Assembly: GCA_020350885.1 (NCBI GenBank)
Contig: CP070727.1
Coordinates: forward strand, 2,283,629-2,320,801
DNA: 37,173 bases
Source: a bacterium
Lineage (GTDB): Bacteria; Krumholzibacteriota; Krumholzibacteriia; Krumholzibacteriales; Krumholzibacteriaceae
Reading direction: 5' to 3'
A program made the translations under genes and the position numbers. The number at the start of each line of letters is the position of its first letter. The stretch's first letter is position 1. Below, piece by piece: positions 16,786 to 24,450 of the stretch. The notes under the pieces are model-generated. The model did not search any database and had not been told where the DNA came from. It saw only the letters and a list, made by a program, of their open reading frames with translations.

Positions 16786-18234
16786 ATGCCAAAGATTATC
16801 AAAATCCTAATGGGGCTCGCCATCGTCGCAGTATTTAGCCTGGTACCGTGTTATTGTAATGCGGCCGAGTCCGGAGTGAGTACCGATGCTAAAGCGATTG
16901 ACCGAATCGTATCGGCCGGCACGGAAGACAACAGAGCGATGTTGCATCTGGATCATCTCGTCAACGACATCGGTTCCCGGCCGGCGAATACATTGAACTT
17001 CCTCAAAGCCTGCCAATGGGCCTGTGATGAATTCAAGAGATTCGGTCTCGAGAACGCACACCTCGAGAAATGCGGGGAGATCAAGGGATATTTTCCGGAC
17101 GAGACAACATCAGACCTCTATAACAAACTCTACAGGTCGATCTTCGGGGAGGAGTTTAATGGTGAGATGATCCCCATCTGCAATGTCATCGCCGATATCC
17201 GGGGAGCTGAACTTCCGGATGAGTACGTGATTGTCGGGGCGCACCTTGATTCCGCCCCTCAGGGCGCGGGAGCAACCGACAACGGCGCGGGGGTTGCCGT
17301 CACTATGGAGGCTGCTCGAATACTCGCTAGCTCGGGGGCGAGACCCCGGCGGACGATACGGTTTATTCTCTTTGGAGGTGAGGAGGTCGGGCTCGTGGGG
17401 TCCAACGGATATGTCGAGGATCACCCTGAGATAATTCCAAAGATATCAGCCGTTTATAACATGGATCGCGGCGCCAATTTCATCTCGGGGATCGTCACAA
17501 CCGAACCTATGGAAAAGGACATGCGGGAGATTTTCGCAACCGCAATGAGACTCGATCCCGAGATGCCTTTTGAGGTGGAGGAAGTAGAATATCTGCCTAA
17601 GTCCGATCCCAATTGCTGCGCGTCAATGGTTCAGAAGATTGTCGATACATCGGGAACAAGGCGCATCGTATCTCACGAACAATGCGGTGCCGAGAACGCA
17701 AGCACGGTAAAGGGTTGCGCGGCAGGGAGTCCGGGTATCGTTAGAAAAGAGGTCACGGCCGACGGCGATACAGTGGTGAAGAAGATAATCATAGCAGGCG
17801 CACCGGGCGCCGGCAATGATCTCGATCTGGAAAATCTAGACCTTGGTGCCCTTGGCGTCTCCCTGCAGGAACTCGAGGCCGGTAGTGATTCGACGAGGAA
17901 GGTCTTTGCGATGGGAAGCAGTGATCATGCACCGTTTCTGGCGGCGGGAATACCTGCGTTCTGGTGGAAGCAGGATGGAGGTGTTCCGGTTCCGTATCCT
18001 GCCCATACCAAAGAGGATACGTATGATAAAATTAATGCCCGCTATCTGGAGCATTCAGCCACGGTAATTGCACTAGGGGCGTTCGGGACGGCGAACCTCG
18101 ATCACATGCTCTCACGTGAGAAGCTCACTGCACCTGATGGGACTGACGGCAAAGATAGTAAGGCTGTCAAGAGTAGCAGCTGCAATCCTGCATGCGGAAG
18201 TAAAGTGGAGAAGAAGAAGCTGGGGGAAAACTAG
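16786..18234 (+). CDS. Exported M28-family zinc aminopeptidase with a large insertion and a Cys-containing tail
   Basis: 482 residues; ATG at 16786 with GGAGG seven bases upstream. The signal peptide (ILMGLAIVAVFSLVPCYCNA) is followed by an M28 peptidase domain. Its two-zinc site is readable: GAHLDS (His153), GATDNGAG (Asp165), FGGEEVGLVGS (Glu199/Glu200), YNMDRGAN (Asp227) and PAHTKEDTYD (His407). Between Asp227 and SSDHAPF there is an insertion of about 95 residues (275-370) with a CC pair, further cysteines, and an acidic DLDLENLDLGALG stretch. The C-terminus adds a linker and the tail SSCNPACGSKVEKKK. M28 enzymes trim N-terminal residues of peptides. It is probably cotranscribed with the ArsN2 gene under MarR control. 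Confidence 0.85.
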   Translation: MPKIIKILMGLAIVAVFSLVPCYCNAAESGVSTDAKAIDRIVSAGTEDNRAMLHLDHLVNDIGSRPANTLNFLKACQWACDEFKRFGLENAHLEKCGEIKGYFPDETTSDLYNKLYRSIFGEEFNGEMIPICNVIADIRGAELPDEYVIVGAHLDSAPQGAGATDNGAGVAVTMEAARILASSGARPRRTIRFILFGGEEVGLVGSNGYVEDHPEIIPKISAVYNMDRGANFISGIVTTEPMEKDMREIFATAMRLDPEMPFEVEEVEYLPKSDPNCCASMVQKIVDTSGTRRIVSHEQCGAENASTVKGCAAGSPGIVRKEVTADGDTVVKKIIIAGAPGAGNDLDLENLDLGALGVSLQELEAGSDSTRKVFAMGSSDHAPFLAAGIPAFWWKQDGGVPVPYPAHTKEDTYDKINARYLEHSATVIALGAFGTANLDHMLSREKLTAPDGTDGKDSKAVKSSSCNPACGSKVEKKKLGEN

Positions 18235-18655
18235 AGTTATTCTGACCAGAAAAGCTCGATGAAGGCGGAGTACTAGTTGCTGCCATTCATCTGATTTTTG
18301 TAGAACCAGGTGAAACAGAGAAGACCAGTATACTCGTTCTGAATTATATTCTTTTCCAACTCAAAGCGTACTGCCAATTATTCACGTTTTTTCACCCTTT
18401 CCCGCTTAATAATCTCATGCATTCAAACGATTACGGGACAACAGGTCCGGAAGCGGGGAAAACGCCCAAGGATAAGAGCTACAATCGATTAACCAAGGAA
18501 AACAGGGAATCTGTTTTATAGTGTAATCGGGGGCAGAAAAAAATGACAATGGGGACATGATAAATGGAGGGGCAACGTGGTATATTTAAGAGAACCGTGT
18601 TATAATTTTATAGAGTTCAATCGGATTAAGTTACTAGATTTCTGTTAATCTGATC
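18235..18655. other. Intergenic region with no recognised gene
   Basis: This separates the M28 peptidase and radical SAM genes. It contains a TATAAT at 18601-18606, 55 bases before the radical SAM start, without a good -35 box. It also has a G-rich patch (GGGGACATGATAAATGGAGG) near 18552. I see no repeat copy, RNA gene or clear terminator. Confidence 0.35.
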
Positions 18656-20032
18656 ATGAGAGTATTGATGGCTATAAATCTCGGCTTCACTTCATTTCTA
18701 CTAGATTATATCCTCCGCTCTTCCAGAAACCGGATGAGCAAGATCCTTGCTGTCTTGGCCCATCTCGGGATTGGAATCCGGGAACGAAAAGACAACTTAC
18801 AACAACTTAGATCACTATTGAGCTCGGATCATCCTTTCCCCGATTTCTTGAAACGCTTGAACGATAACCTCTCACCCCGGTGCCGGAAGGTTCTAATATC
18901 GAATCTCATAGTGCGAGGACTCTTGAAAAACAGAGAAAAAAGAAAAGAGTTCAAGGAAAAGGAAGGATTTTTCCCACCGTTTTGCGTTTCTTTTGCTCCT
19001 ACATCAAGATGCAATCTAAGCTGTGACCATTGCAGCAGCTCGGGATTGGAAATAGAGGATATCGATCCCGGGCTCATGATGCGTGTTATGCGGGAGGCTA
19101 GAGATGATATGGGAGTCCACTTTTTCGTAATGACCGGGGGGGAACCTTTTGTTTACGAGAAGCTTTTCACGGTCATTGAAAGTTTCCCTGATTGCTATTT
19201 CCAGATCTTCACAAACGGCACTTTGTTAACTGAAGATACCGTAAGAAGGTTAGAGAAAGTTGGCAATGCACTCATTATGTTAAGTCTGGAAGGATTGAAA
19301 GAACCGACAGATCTCAGAAGAAACAAGGGCACCTTCGATGCAGTCGAGAACGCAATGCAGAGGTTGAAAGCTGCAGGAGTGCCGTTCGGATTCTCCGTTA
19401 TGATGACGAGTGAGAACTGCGAATCCATAACAAGTGAGGAGTTCATCGACTGGTCGATGGAGCAGGGTTGTCTCGTCGGGTACATCTTCCATTATATGCC
19501 GATTGGAAGCGATTCTGATTTTTCACTTTTACCCAAACCCCAGCAACGTGATTATTCCAGAAAAATGGTTTACAGGTGGCGGAATGAGAAGCCGATATTT
19601 CTTATCGATCTTATCAACGATGGGCCGCTGACCGGGGGCTGCACGAGCTCCGGAAGGCATTACCTGCACATTCTTTCAACTGGTGACGTGGTCCCCTGTG
19701 TTTACTGCAATTTCTCTACTCAGAACATAAAGGAGGTTACACTGGCCGAAGCCCTTAAGAGTCCCTATCTTTCAACGCTCAGAAAGGCCATACCATTCGA
19801 AGGGAATGCGTTAAGACCTTGTTTTCTGCTGGATCGTCCTGCCTTTTATTTCAGGATGCTTGAGTTGTTTCACCCTCACTCATGTGTTCCGGGAGAGGCA
19901 GAAAGGATAAAGGCACTGAAACCAAAGCTTAAAAGTTACGCGAACCAGGTGAAAGAGATTTATAATGAAGCTTGGGAAAAAGGGGAATGGGAATCAGTAA
20001 TAAGATCGGTCAATTGGTGTATAGGCGATTAA
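18656..20032 (+). CDS. Radical SAM protein with a SPASM-like C-terminal cysteine region
   Basis: 458 residues. TSRCNLSCDHCSSSG holds the CxxxCxxC cluster motif (Cys119, Cys123, Cys126), after an unusually long helical N-terminal region of about 110 residues. VMTGGEPFVYEKLF has the GGEP motif (161-164). QIFTNGTLLTED and IMLSLEGLKEPTDLRRNKGT follow the usual radical SAM barrel order. The C-terminal part has cysteines at about 329, 348, 351 and 389 (GGCTSSG, VVPCVYC, RPCF), in the style of SPASM or twitch domains that bind extra Fe-S clusters. Such enzymes modify peptides or make cofactors. No precursor peptide, maturase partner or transporter is next to it. The start could also be ATG 18668; neither has a strong ribosome binding site. 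Confidence 0.82.
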   Translation: MRVLMAINLGFTSFLLDYILRSSRNRMSKILAVLAHLGIGIRERKDNLQQLRSLLSSDHPFPDFLKRLNDNLSPRCRKVLISNLIVRGLLKNREKRKEFKEKEGFFPPFCVSFAPTSRCNLSCDHCSSSGLEIEDIDPGLMMRVMREARDDMGVHFFVMTGGEPFVYEKLFTVIESFPDCYFQIFTNGTLLTEDTVRRLEKVGNALIMLSLEGLKEPTDLRRNKGTFDAVENAMQRLKAAGVPFGFSVMMTSENCESITSEEFIDWSMEQGCLVGYIFHYMPIGSDSDFSLLPKPQQRDYSRKMVYRWRNEKPIFLIDLINDGPLTGGCTSSGRHYLHILSTGDVVPCVYCNFSTQNIKEVTLAEALKSPYLSTLRKAIPFEGNALRPCFLLDRPAFYFRMLELFHPHSCVPGEAERIKALKPKLKSYANQVKEIYNEAWEKGEWESVIRSVNWCIGD

Positions 20033-20057
20033 TACAAATTTGCGTTATAACTTATCT

Positions 20058-20175
20058 GTCCTCAATGTAAATCTTGCACATCGCGGATTCTTCTCACCAT
20101 CTGACGAGTCTAATACAAAATTTCTTAAAAATGAGAGTTTGTATGAAGAGGATCGCGCCTGGGGAACCGATTGAA
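20058..20175 (+). repeat. Dispersed intergenic element, copy 5 (left half plus core, decayed)
   Basis: AATCTTGCACATCGCGGATT at 20070 matches CCTTGCACTTGGCGGATT of copy 4. GAGAGTTTGTATGAAGAGGA then leads into the core (GAAGAGGATCGCGCCTGGGG). The right module is missing. The copy lies between the converging radical SAM and small lipoprotein genes. Confidence 0.6.
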
Positions 20176-20207
20176 ATATCCTGCGAACACTGTTGAAGCG
20201 GACTATT

Positions 20208-20246
20208 GGCAACCGCTTTGTTTCTTCGCAAAACGGAGCGGTTGCC
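20208..20246. terminator. Stem-loop between converging genes, possible two-way terminator
   Basis: GGCAACCGCT (20208-20217) and AGCGGTTGCC (20237-20246) form a perfect ten-base stem. The 19-base loop can fold further (GTTT with AAAC). It lies between the ends of the plus-strand radical SAM gene and the minus-strand lipoprotein gene. There is no long T-run on either side, so termination would not be of the classic kind. Confidence 0.5.
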
Positions 20247-20274
20247 TTAGTTCTGGAACTGGTCATGGAGAATT

Positions 20275-20658
20275 CTATTTACCTTTTTTGGATTTATTTT
20301 TCTTGCGGAGTCCTGGGGGAAGTTGTTTATGAGACACCGGAGCCCACTTTCCTTTAACATGTGAGCTCACTTCCCATGAACCGCCATTCAGGCGATAATA
20401 CTTATCCCGGCAGTAGTAAAGTTCAGAGTGTCCAGCGACAACATACACGCCAATGTTGGAATTGTAAACCAACTCAACACCATCGCTATGTTTGTGCCGA
20501 TAACCATGAGCCGGTGCATGCGGCGGTGGTCCGGAATGCTTTGCCTTGACTTTTGGGTTTACCGTATGGGTGTAACGAATCGAGCTCCTGCATGCAGAAA
20601 GTGTAATACATATCAATACTAAAAGGACCATAATGGTCCGTATCCTTGAACCGATCAT
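20275..20658 (-). CDS. Small basic lipoprotein
   Basis: 127 residues; ATG at 20658 with GGAGG six bases upstream. A lipoprotein signal ends LSAC (about Cys23). The mature part has a His/Pro-rich stretch (SGPPPHAPAHGYRHKHSDG), which could bind metal. Then comes a compact aromatic domain with two repeated-looking strands (VELVYNSNIGVYVVAGHSEL, YYCRDKYYRLNGGSWEVSSH), the second ending KGKWAPVSHKQLPPGLRKK, and a lysine-rich tail. The GPPPHAPAHGYR plus YYxxGxYYR...GxW layout is met in short lipoproteins of Gammaproteobacteria and others with no known function. Transcribed towards the radical SAM gene and away from the repeat copy at 20916. Confidence 0.7.
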   Translation of the reverse strand: MIGSRIRTIMVLLVLICITLSACRSSIRYTHTVNPKVKAKHSGPPPHAPAHGYRHKHSDGVELVYNSNIGVYVVAGHSELYYCRDKYYRLNGGSWEVSSHVKGKWAPVSHKQLPPGLRKKNKSKKGK

Positions 20659-20915
20659 CGCTGACCTCCTTCCGGTAATTCAGTCGCGATTGCTAACCGA
20701 GACTGTAATAAAGGTCGACGTTTCGGTTGATACTCTCTACTAACCGAATAATCCATTTTGAGCAAGGATCAAGCCAAGCCTGTCGTTTGCTAGAGTTTCA
20801 AGAATGCTCTTTTGTAACTCTAATGTTCGAAAGATGATATGCTTATACATGTCCCTTCTAAGTTGTACCTCGCCAAAAATCATCCATACGCTCATAACTG
20901 TGAATCCTGAAATCG

Positions 20916-21233
20916 TTGTGCCTTCCAAATATTCAACCCACATTGCTATTCTTACACTTAGCGGATTTCCCAGAAGCCAGAAACTGAACCTCAAAACAGA
21001 GATTGGTTATGAAGAGGGTCTCACCAGGGAAGTCATTTTGTATATCTTGTTTATATAGTTATTTGTTGGCGGCGAGCCCCATGACTTAGAGCGAGGTGTT
21101 CCCGGACTGAAGCACGATGTAATCTCAGATCTGAGTTGAGTGCATGTAGCATTCATAGTAGCATGGGATGTATATAATGTATGGTTCAGGGTAAGTGCAA
21201 GTATTGTCATGAGTATGGAATAACCAGATATCA
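20916..21233 (+). repeat. Dispersed intergenic element, copy 6 (fullest copy)
   Basis: This copy has all parts. Left terminus: TTGTGCCTTCCAAATATTCA, then CATTGCTATTCTTACACTTA and GCGGATTTCCCAGAAGCCAG. Core from about 21011: GAAGAGGGTCTCACCAGGGA. Right module: TTTTGTATATC, GAGCGAGGTGTTCCCGG, AGCACGATGTAATCTCAG, CTCAGATCTGAG (a perfect 12-base palindrome at 21124-21135), ATGTATATAATGT, and right terminus GTAAGTGCAAGTATTGTCAT. The right terminus read backwards resembles the left one (CTTGCACTTA is exact). The copy lies upstream of the aminotransferase operon. Confidence 0.78.
21173..21178 (+). promoter_or_regulatory. Putative -10 box (TATAAT) in the right end of repeat copy 6, facing the aminotransferase operon
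   Basis: Same position in the element as in copies 1 and 8; about 88 bases before the start codon at 21266. No consensus -35 box lies at 16-18 bases (ATTCAT is nearest). A TTGACA at 21244-21249 is too close to the gene to serve as its -35 box. Confidence 0.35.
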
Positions 21234-21265
21234 CAAGAGTACTTGACAGAGGAAGAGGTAATACT

Positions 21266-22396
21266 ATGTCTGATTTCCAGCCGTTTGCCATGGAACGGAT
21301 GATGTCCAAATTCGAGCAGAAGGTCGATTACAATCTATCCGAGAGCGGTGTTCACCCAATGTCACTGAGTGAGCTACTTTCGGATGATCGGGAGTATTTG
21401 AACAGCTTGCTCGCTACCGAACTGAACTATCCCTACGCGAACGGCATCCCCGAGTTACGTGAGAATATCGCTGCAATGTACGATGGCGCGACCTCAAAGA
21501 ATGTTCTGGTAACGGTGGGAGCAATAGAGGCCAACTTCAATACTGTTCAGACAATGCTCTCTGTGGGGGATGGGATTGCAATCATGCTACCGAACTACAT
21601 GCAGATTTGGGGTGTCGCAAAGAATTACGGTTTCGGTATAAAAACATTTCACCTGCACGAGGAGAAAGATTGGGGTATAGACCAGGACGAACTAAATGAA
21701 GCCGTAACAAACGAGACGCGGCTCATCGCCGTATGCAATCCGAACAATCCTACCGGCCATATACTCACTGAATTTGAAATGGGCGCCATCGTAGCTGCTG
21801 CAGACCGTGTCGGTGCCTGGATCCTCGCTGACGAGGTCTACTGCGGTTCGGAGCGAGTGACGGATGACAGGAGTCCTTCGTTTTATGGGAAGTATGATAA
21901 GGTGATTGCCGTGGGTGGCTTGAGCAAGGCATATGGGCTACCCGGTCTCCGCATCGGATGGATTGTGGGCCCGGAAACCGCTGTGGACGATATCTGGGCG
22001 CGTCACGAGTATACGACGATCAGCGCCACGATGTTATCGAATAAGCTCGCCGCCTTCGCGCTCTCTCCTAAGGTGCGCGCCCGCATCATCGAGCGCACTC
22101 GAAGGTATATTCGTGAAGGATTCCCCGTCCTGCAGCAGTGGGCAAAGAGTCATGGTGAGACATTCAGCATGATACCTCCGCAGGCGGCTGCTATTGCGTT
22201 CGTGAAATACCACTTGGATATCAATTCATCGGAATTCACGGAACGACTGCGCGAGACGAAGAGTGTTCTGATCGTGCCCGGAGACCACTTCGGTATTGAT
22301 AGGTTCGTGAGGATCAGTTTTGGACTTCCTCATGACTATCTGACGAGTGCGCTGAGCCGGATCCACGAGCTGGTAATGGAATTGGCCGACTCTTGA
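21266..22396 (+). CDS. PLP-dependent aminotransferase, class I/II fold
   Basis: 376 residues; ATG at 21266 with GGAAGAGG upstream. Fold type I landmarks are complete: YPYANGIPELRENIAAMYDG (substrate and entry region), CNPNNPTGHI (Asn161), ILADEVYCGSE (Asp189, Tyr192) and GGLSKAYGLPGLRIGW, with Lys221 as the PLP lysine. A C-terminal arginine in RFVRISFGLP would hold the substrate carboxylate. The opening FAMERMMSKFEQKVDYNLSE is typical of a subgroup distinct from plain aspartate aminotransferases. The next two genes follow at 25 and 34 bases, so this is the first gene of a three-enzyme amino-acid operon. The substrate is not readable from sequence. Confidence 0.87.
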   Translation: MSDFQPFAMERMMSKFEQKVDYNLSESGVHPMSLSELLSDDREYLNSLLATELNYPYANGIPELRENIAAMYDGATSKNVLVTVGAIEANFNTVQTMLSVGDGIAIMLPNYMQIWGVAKNYGFGIKTFHLHEEKDWGIDQDELNEAVTNETRLIAVCNPNNPTGHILTEFEMGAIVAAADRVGAWILADEVYCGSERVTDDRSPSFYGKYDKVIAVGGLSKAYGLPGLRIGWIVGPETAVDDIWARHEYTTISATMLSNKLAAFALSPKVRARIIERTRRYIREGFPVLQQWAKSHGETFSMIPPQAAAIAFVKYHLDINSSEFTERLRETKSVLIVPGDHFGIDRFVRISFGLPHDYLTSALSRIHELVMELADS

Positions 22397-22421
22397 ATCT
22401 TTCAGACTGAGGACGGATACC

Positions 22422-23381
22422 ATGGACGCCGCTGAGATTCCAAAAGAAGTACTGCGTGCCGAGAATCGTATCCGGAAGCACATCAGGGAGACGATCCTGG
22501 AACATTCCCCCTACCTCAGTGAACTCGCCGGGGCGAAGGTATTCTGCAAGCTTGAAAACTTACAATATACAGGCTCCTTCAAGGTGCGCGGTGTCATGAA
22601 CAGGTTGCTGAGTATGACTGAGGATGAACTCGCACAGGGGTTGATAACCGCTTCCACGGGGAACCACGGTGCAGCACTGGCATATGCAACGAACAAACTG
22701 GGGGCATCGGGAATAGTCTATGTGCCGGAGAACGCCTCTCAAGAAAAAATATTGGCGATAAAACAGCTCGGTGCCGAGGTCAGATATTACGGTGATGACA
22801 ACGCCGTCACTGAGATCTATGCGAGACGATGCGCGGCAGAGAACGGAATGACATACATTTCACCGTATAACGATCCACAAGTGATCGGGGGGCAGGGTAC
22901 GATTGCAATCGAGCTCGAACGCCAGTTGGATCGAATCGACATCGTTTTCGTCTCGCTCGGCGGCGGCGGGTTGATCTCAGGAATTGGAGGGTACTTGAAA
23001 TCGGTGAATCCCGAAGCTGTTATCGTTGGTTGTTCCCCCGAGAACTCACAGGTCATGATTCAATCGGTTAGGGCGGGAAAGATACTGGATCTCCCATCGC
23101 TTCCCACATTATCAGATGGGACCGCTGGCGGTATCGAACCAGGTGCTATCACGTTCGATTTATGCCGTAAGCTGGTTGATGACTACGTGACGGTTACCGA
23201 GGATGAGATCATAGATAGCCTGCGCCTTTTCATGAAAACCCATCATATGCTGATTGAGGGTGCCGCAGCGGTAGCCATCGCTTCATATTTGAAGATGCTA
23301 GAACGGTGTTCCGGCAAGCACGTAGCCATCGTAGTCTGCGGCGCGAATATCAGCCTTGAGGTATTGAAAAGTATTCTGTGA
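22422..23381 (+). CDS. Threonine/serine dehydratase-like PLP enzyme (fold type II), EutB-like
   Basis: 319 residues; ATG at 22422 with GAGGACGG upstream. FCKLENLQYTGSFKVRGVMN carries the PLP lysine (Lys54). ASTGNHGAALAYA (Asn81) and the glycine-rich phosphate loop SLGGGGLISGIGGYL are standard for threonine ammonia-lyases. It is the short catabolic type with no C-terminal ACT regulatory domain. The close relatives in ectoine catabolism (EutB) occur next to an ornithine-cyclodeaminase homologue (EutC), as here. The ectoine-opening enzymes EutD and EutE are not in view, so the substrate may be a different hydroxy- or diamino acid. Product: a 2-oxo acid plus ammonia (known of the family). Confidence 0.87.
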   Translation: MDAAEIPKEVLRAENRIRKHIRETILEHSPYLSELAGAKVFCKLENLQYTGSFKVRGVMNRLLSMTEDELAQGLITASTGNHGAALAYATNKLGASGIVYVPENASQEKILAIKQLGAEVRYYGDDNAVTEIYARRCAAENGMTYISPYNDPQVIGGQGTIAIELERQLDRIDIVFVSLGGGGLISGIGGYLKSVNPEAVIVGCSPENSQVMIQSVRAGKILDLPSLPTLSDGTAGGIEPGAITFDLCRKLVDDYVTVTEDEIIDSLRLFMKTHHMLIEGAAAVAIASYLKMLERCSGKHVAIVVCGANISLEVLKSIL

Positions 23382-23415
23382 ACGGTTCTCAAGGAGGAGA
23401 CCCGGAGGGCTGACC

Positions 23416-24360
23416 GTGAAGATTCTCACGTTAGATCAAATCAAGGAGATCGTACCATCAATCGACCTCATTCCCGCCATCGAGGCGGGCTTCACTGCTT
23501 ATTCTGCTGGTGAGGCGGTCGTGCCGCCGGTCGGTGAATTACTGCTAGATCGTGGAGACGTTCATATTAAATACGGGTACTTGGAAGGAGATAAATATTA
23601 TGTAATTAAGATAGCTTCCGGTTTTTATGACAACCCCAGAATAGGATTACCTTCAGGAAACGGATTAATGCTTCTATTCAGCCAGCAGACGGGCGAGCTC
23701 TTATCCATCCTGCTCGATGAAGGATATCTGACCGATACGCGTACCGCCGTGGCAGGCGCCATCGCCGCCAAACACCTTGCTCCCCGAGACATCGAGCGCA
23801 TTGGGATTGTCGGCACAGGCACTCAGGCTCGGATGCAGCTCAAGCACTTGGCATCGGTTAGCGAATGCCGGGATGTTCTTGTATTCGGAAGAGGCGATGA
23901 ACAGCTATCGCGGTACAAAAGTGAAATGGAAGAGCATGGTTTTTCAATAGAAGTGACGAGAAGCACAACGGATATCTTGCAGTCCTGCAATCTGATTGTC
24001 ACAACGACTGCATCGAAGGAACCGTTGCTTGAAGCTATCCATGTGCGAGAAGGGATACATATTACGGCGGTTGGATCCGATACACCACAAAAGCAGGAAC
24101 TGGATTCGGTTATTCTGCAAAAGGCCGGTTTGATCGTTGCCGACAGCATTTCGCAGTGTCTCGAACGAGGAGAGATACACAAGGCCATCGAGGCGGGACG
24201 AATATCAGTAAACGAGGTTATCGAGCTGGGAAATATTATTGCGGGTAAAGTGGGGGGGCGCACATCAGAGGAGCAGATCACGGTGGCCGATTTAACGGGT
24301 GTTGCCGTGCAGGATATCAAAATCGCTACAGCGGTCTATGAAGCCCTTGCTGAGCAGTAG
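23416..24360 (+). CDS. Ornithine cyclodeaminase / mu-crystallin family protein, EutC-like
   Basis: 314 residues from GTG 23416, with GGAGGG six bases upstream. The N-terminal substrate half has VPPVGELLLDRGDVHIKYGY, YVIKIASGFYDNPRIGLPSG and LLDEGYLTDTRTAVAGAIAA (Lys and Arg contacts). The Rossmann half has RIGIVGTGTQARMQLKHLAS (NAD loop), ITAVGSDTPQKQELDS and VADSISQCLERGEI. The layout is the ornithine cyclodeaminase fold. Members act as cyclodeaminases, ketimine reductases or amino-acid dehydrogenases, and EutC is one of them. Its place after a dehydratase suggests handling of the imine or keto product (inference). Last gene of the operon; the convergent phosphatase gene ends 90 bases later. 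Confidence 0.86.
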   Translation: MKILTLDQIKEIVPSIDLIPAIEAGFTAYSAGEAVVPPVGELLLDRGDVHIKYGYLEGDKYYVIKIASGFYDNPRIGLPSGNGLMLLFSQQTGELLSILLDEGYLTDTRTAVAGAIAAKHLAPRDIERIGIVGTGTQARMQLKHLASVSECRDVLVFGRGDEQLSRYKSEMEEHGFSIEVTRSTTDILQSCNLIVTTTASKEPLLEAIHVREGIHITAVGSDTPQKQELDSVILQKAGLIVADSISQCLERGEIHKAIEAGRISVNEVIELGNIIAGKVGGRTSEEQITVADLTGVAVQDIKIATAVYEALAEQ

Positions 24361-24450
24361 TATGTTGTTTGCACAGTGCTGATTCGTCATGCCGAAGCCG
24401 TGTCGCTCTTTTGGTTTTAATCGTGCACAGAGTAAACAGGGTGTACCTTT

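Noticed and set aside
20045..20266. Minus-strand frame of 73 codons between convergent genes
   Set aside because: It overlaps repeat copy 5 and the stem-loop, and has no homology.
23823..24320. Minus-strand frame of 165 codons
   Set aside because: Antisense to the well-conserved ornithine-cyclodeaminase-like gene; no recognisable protein.
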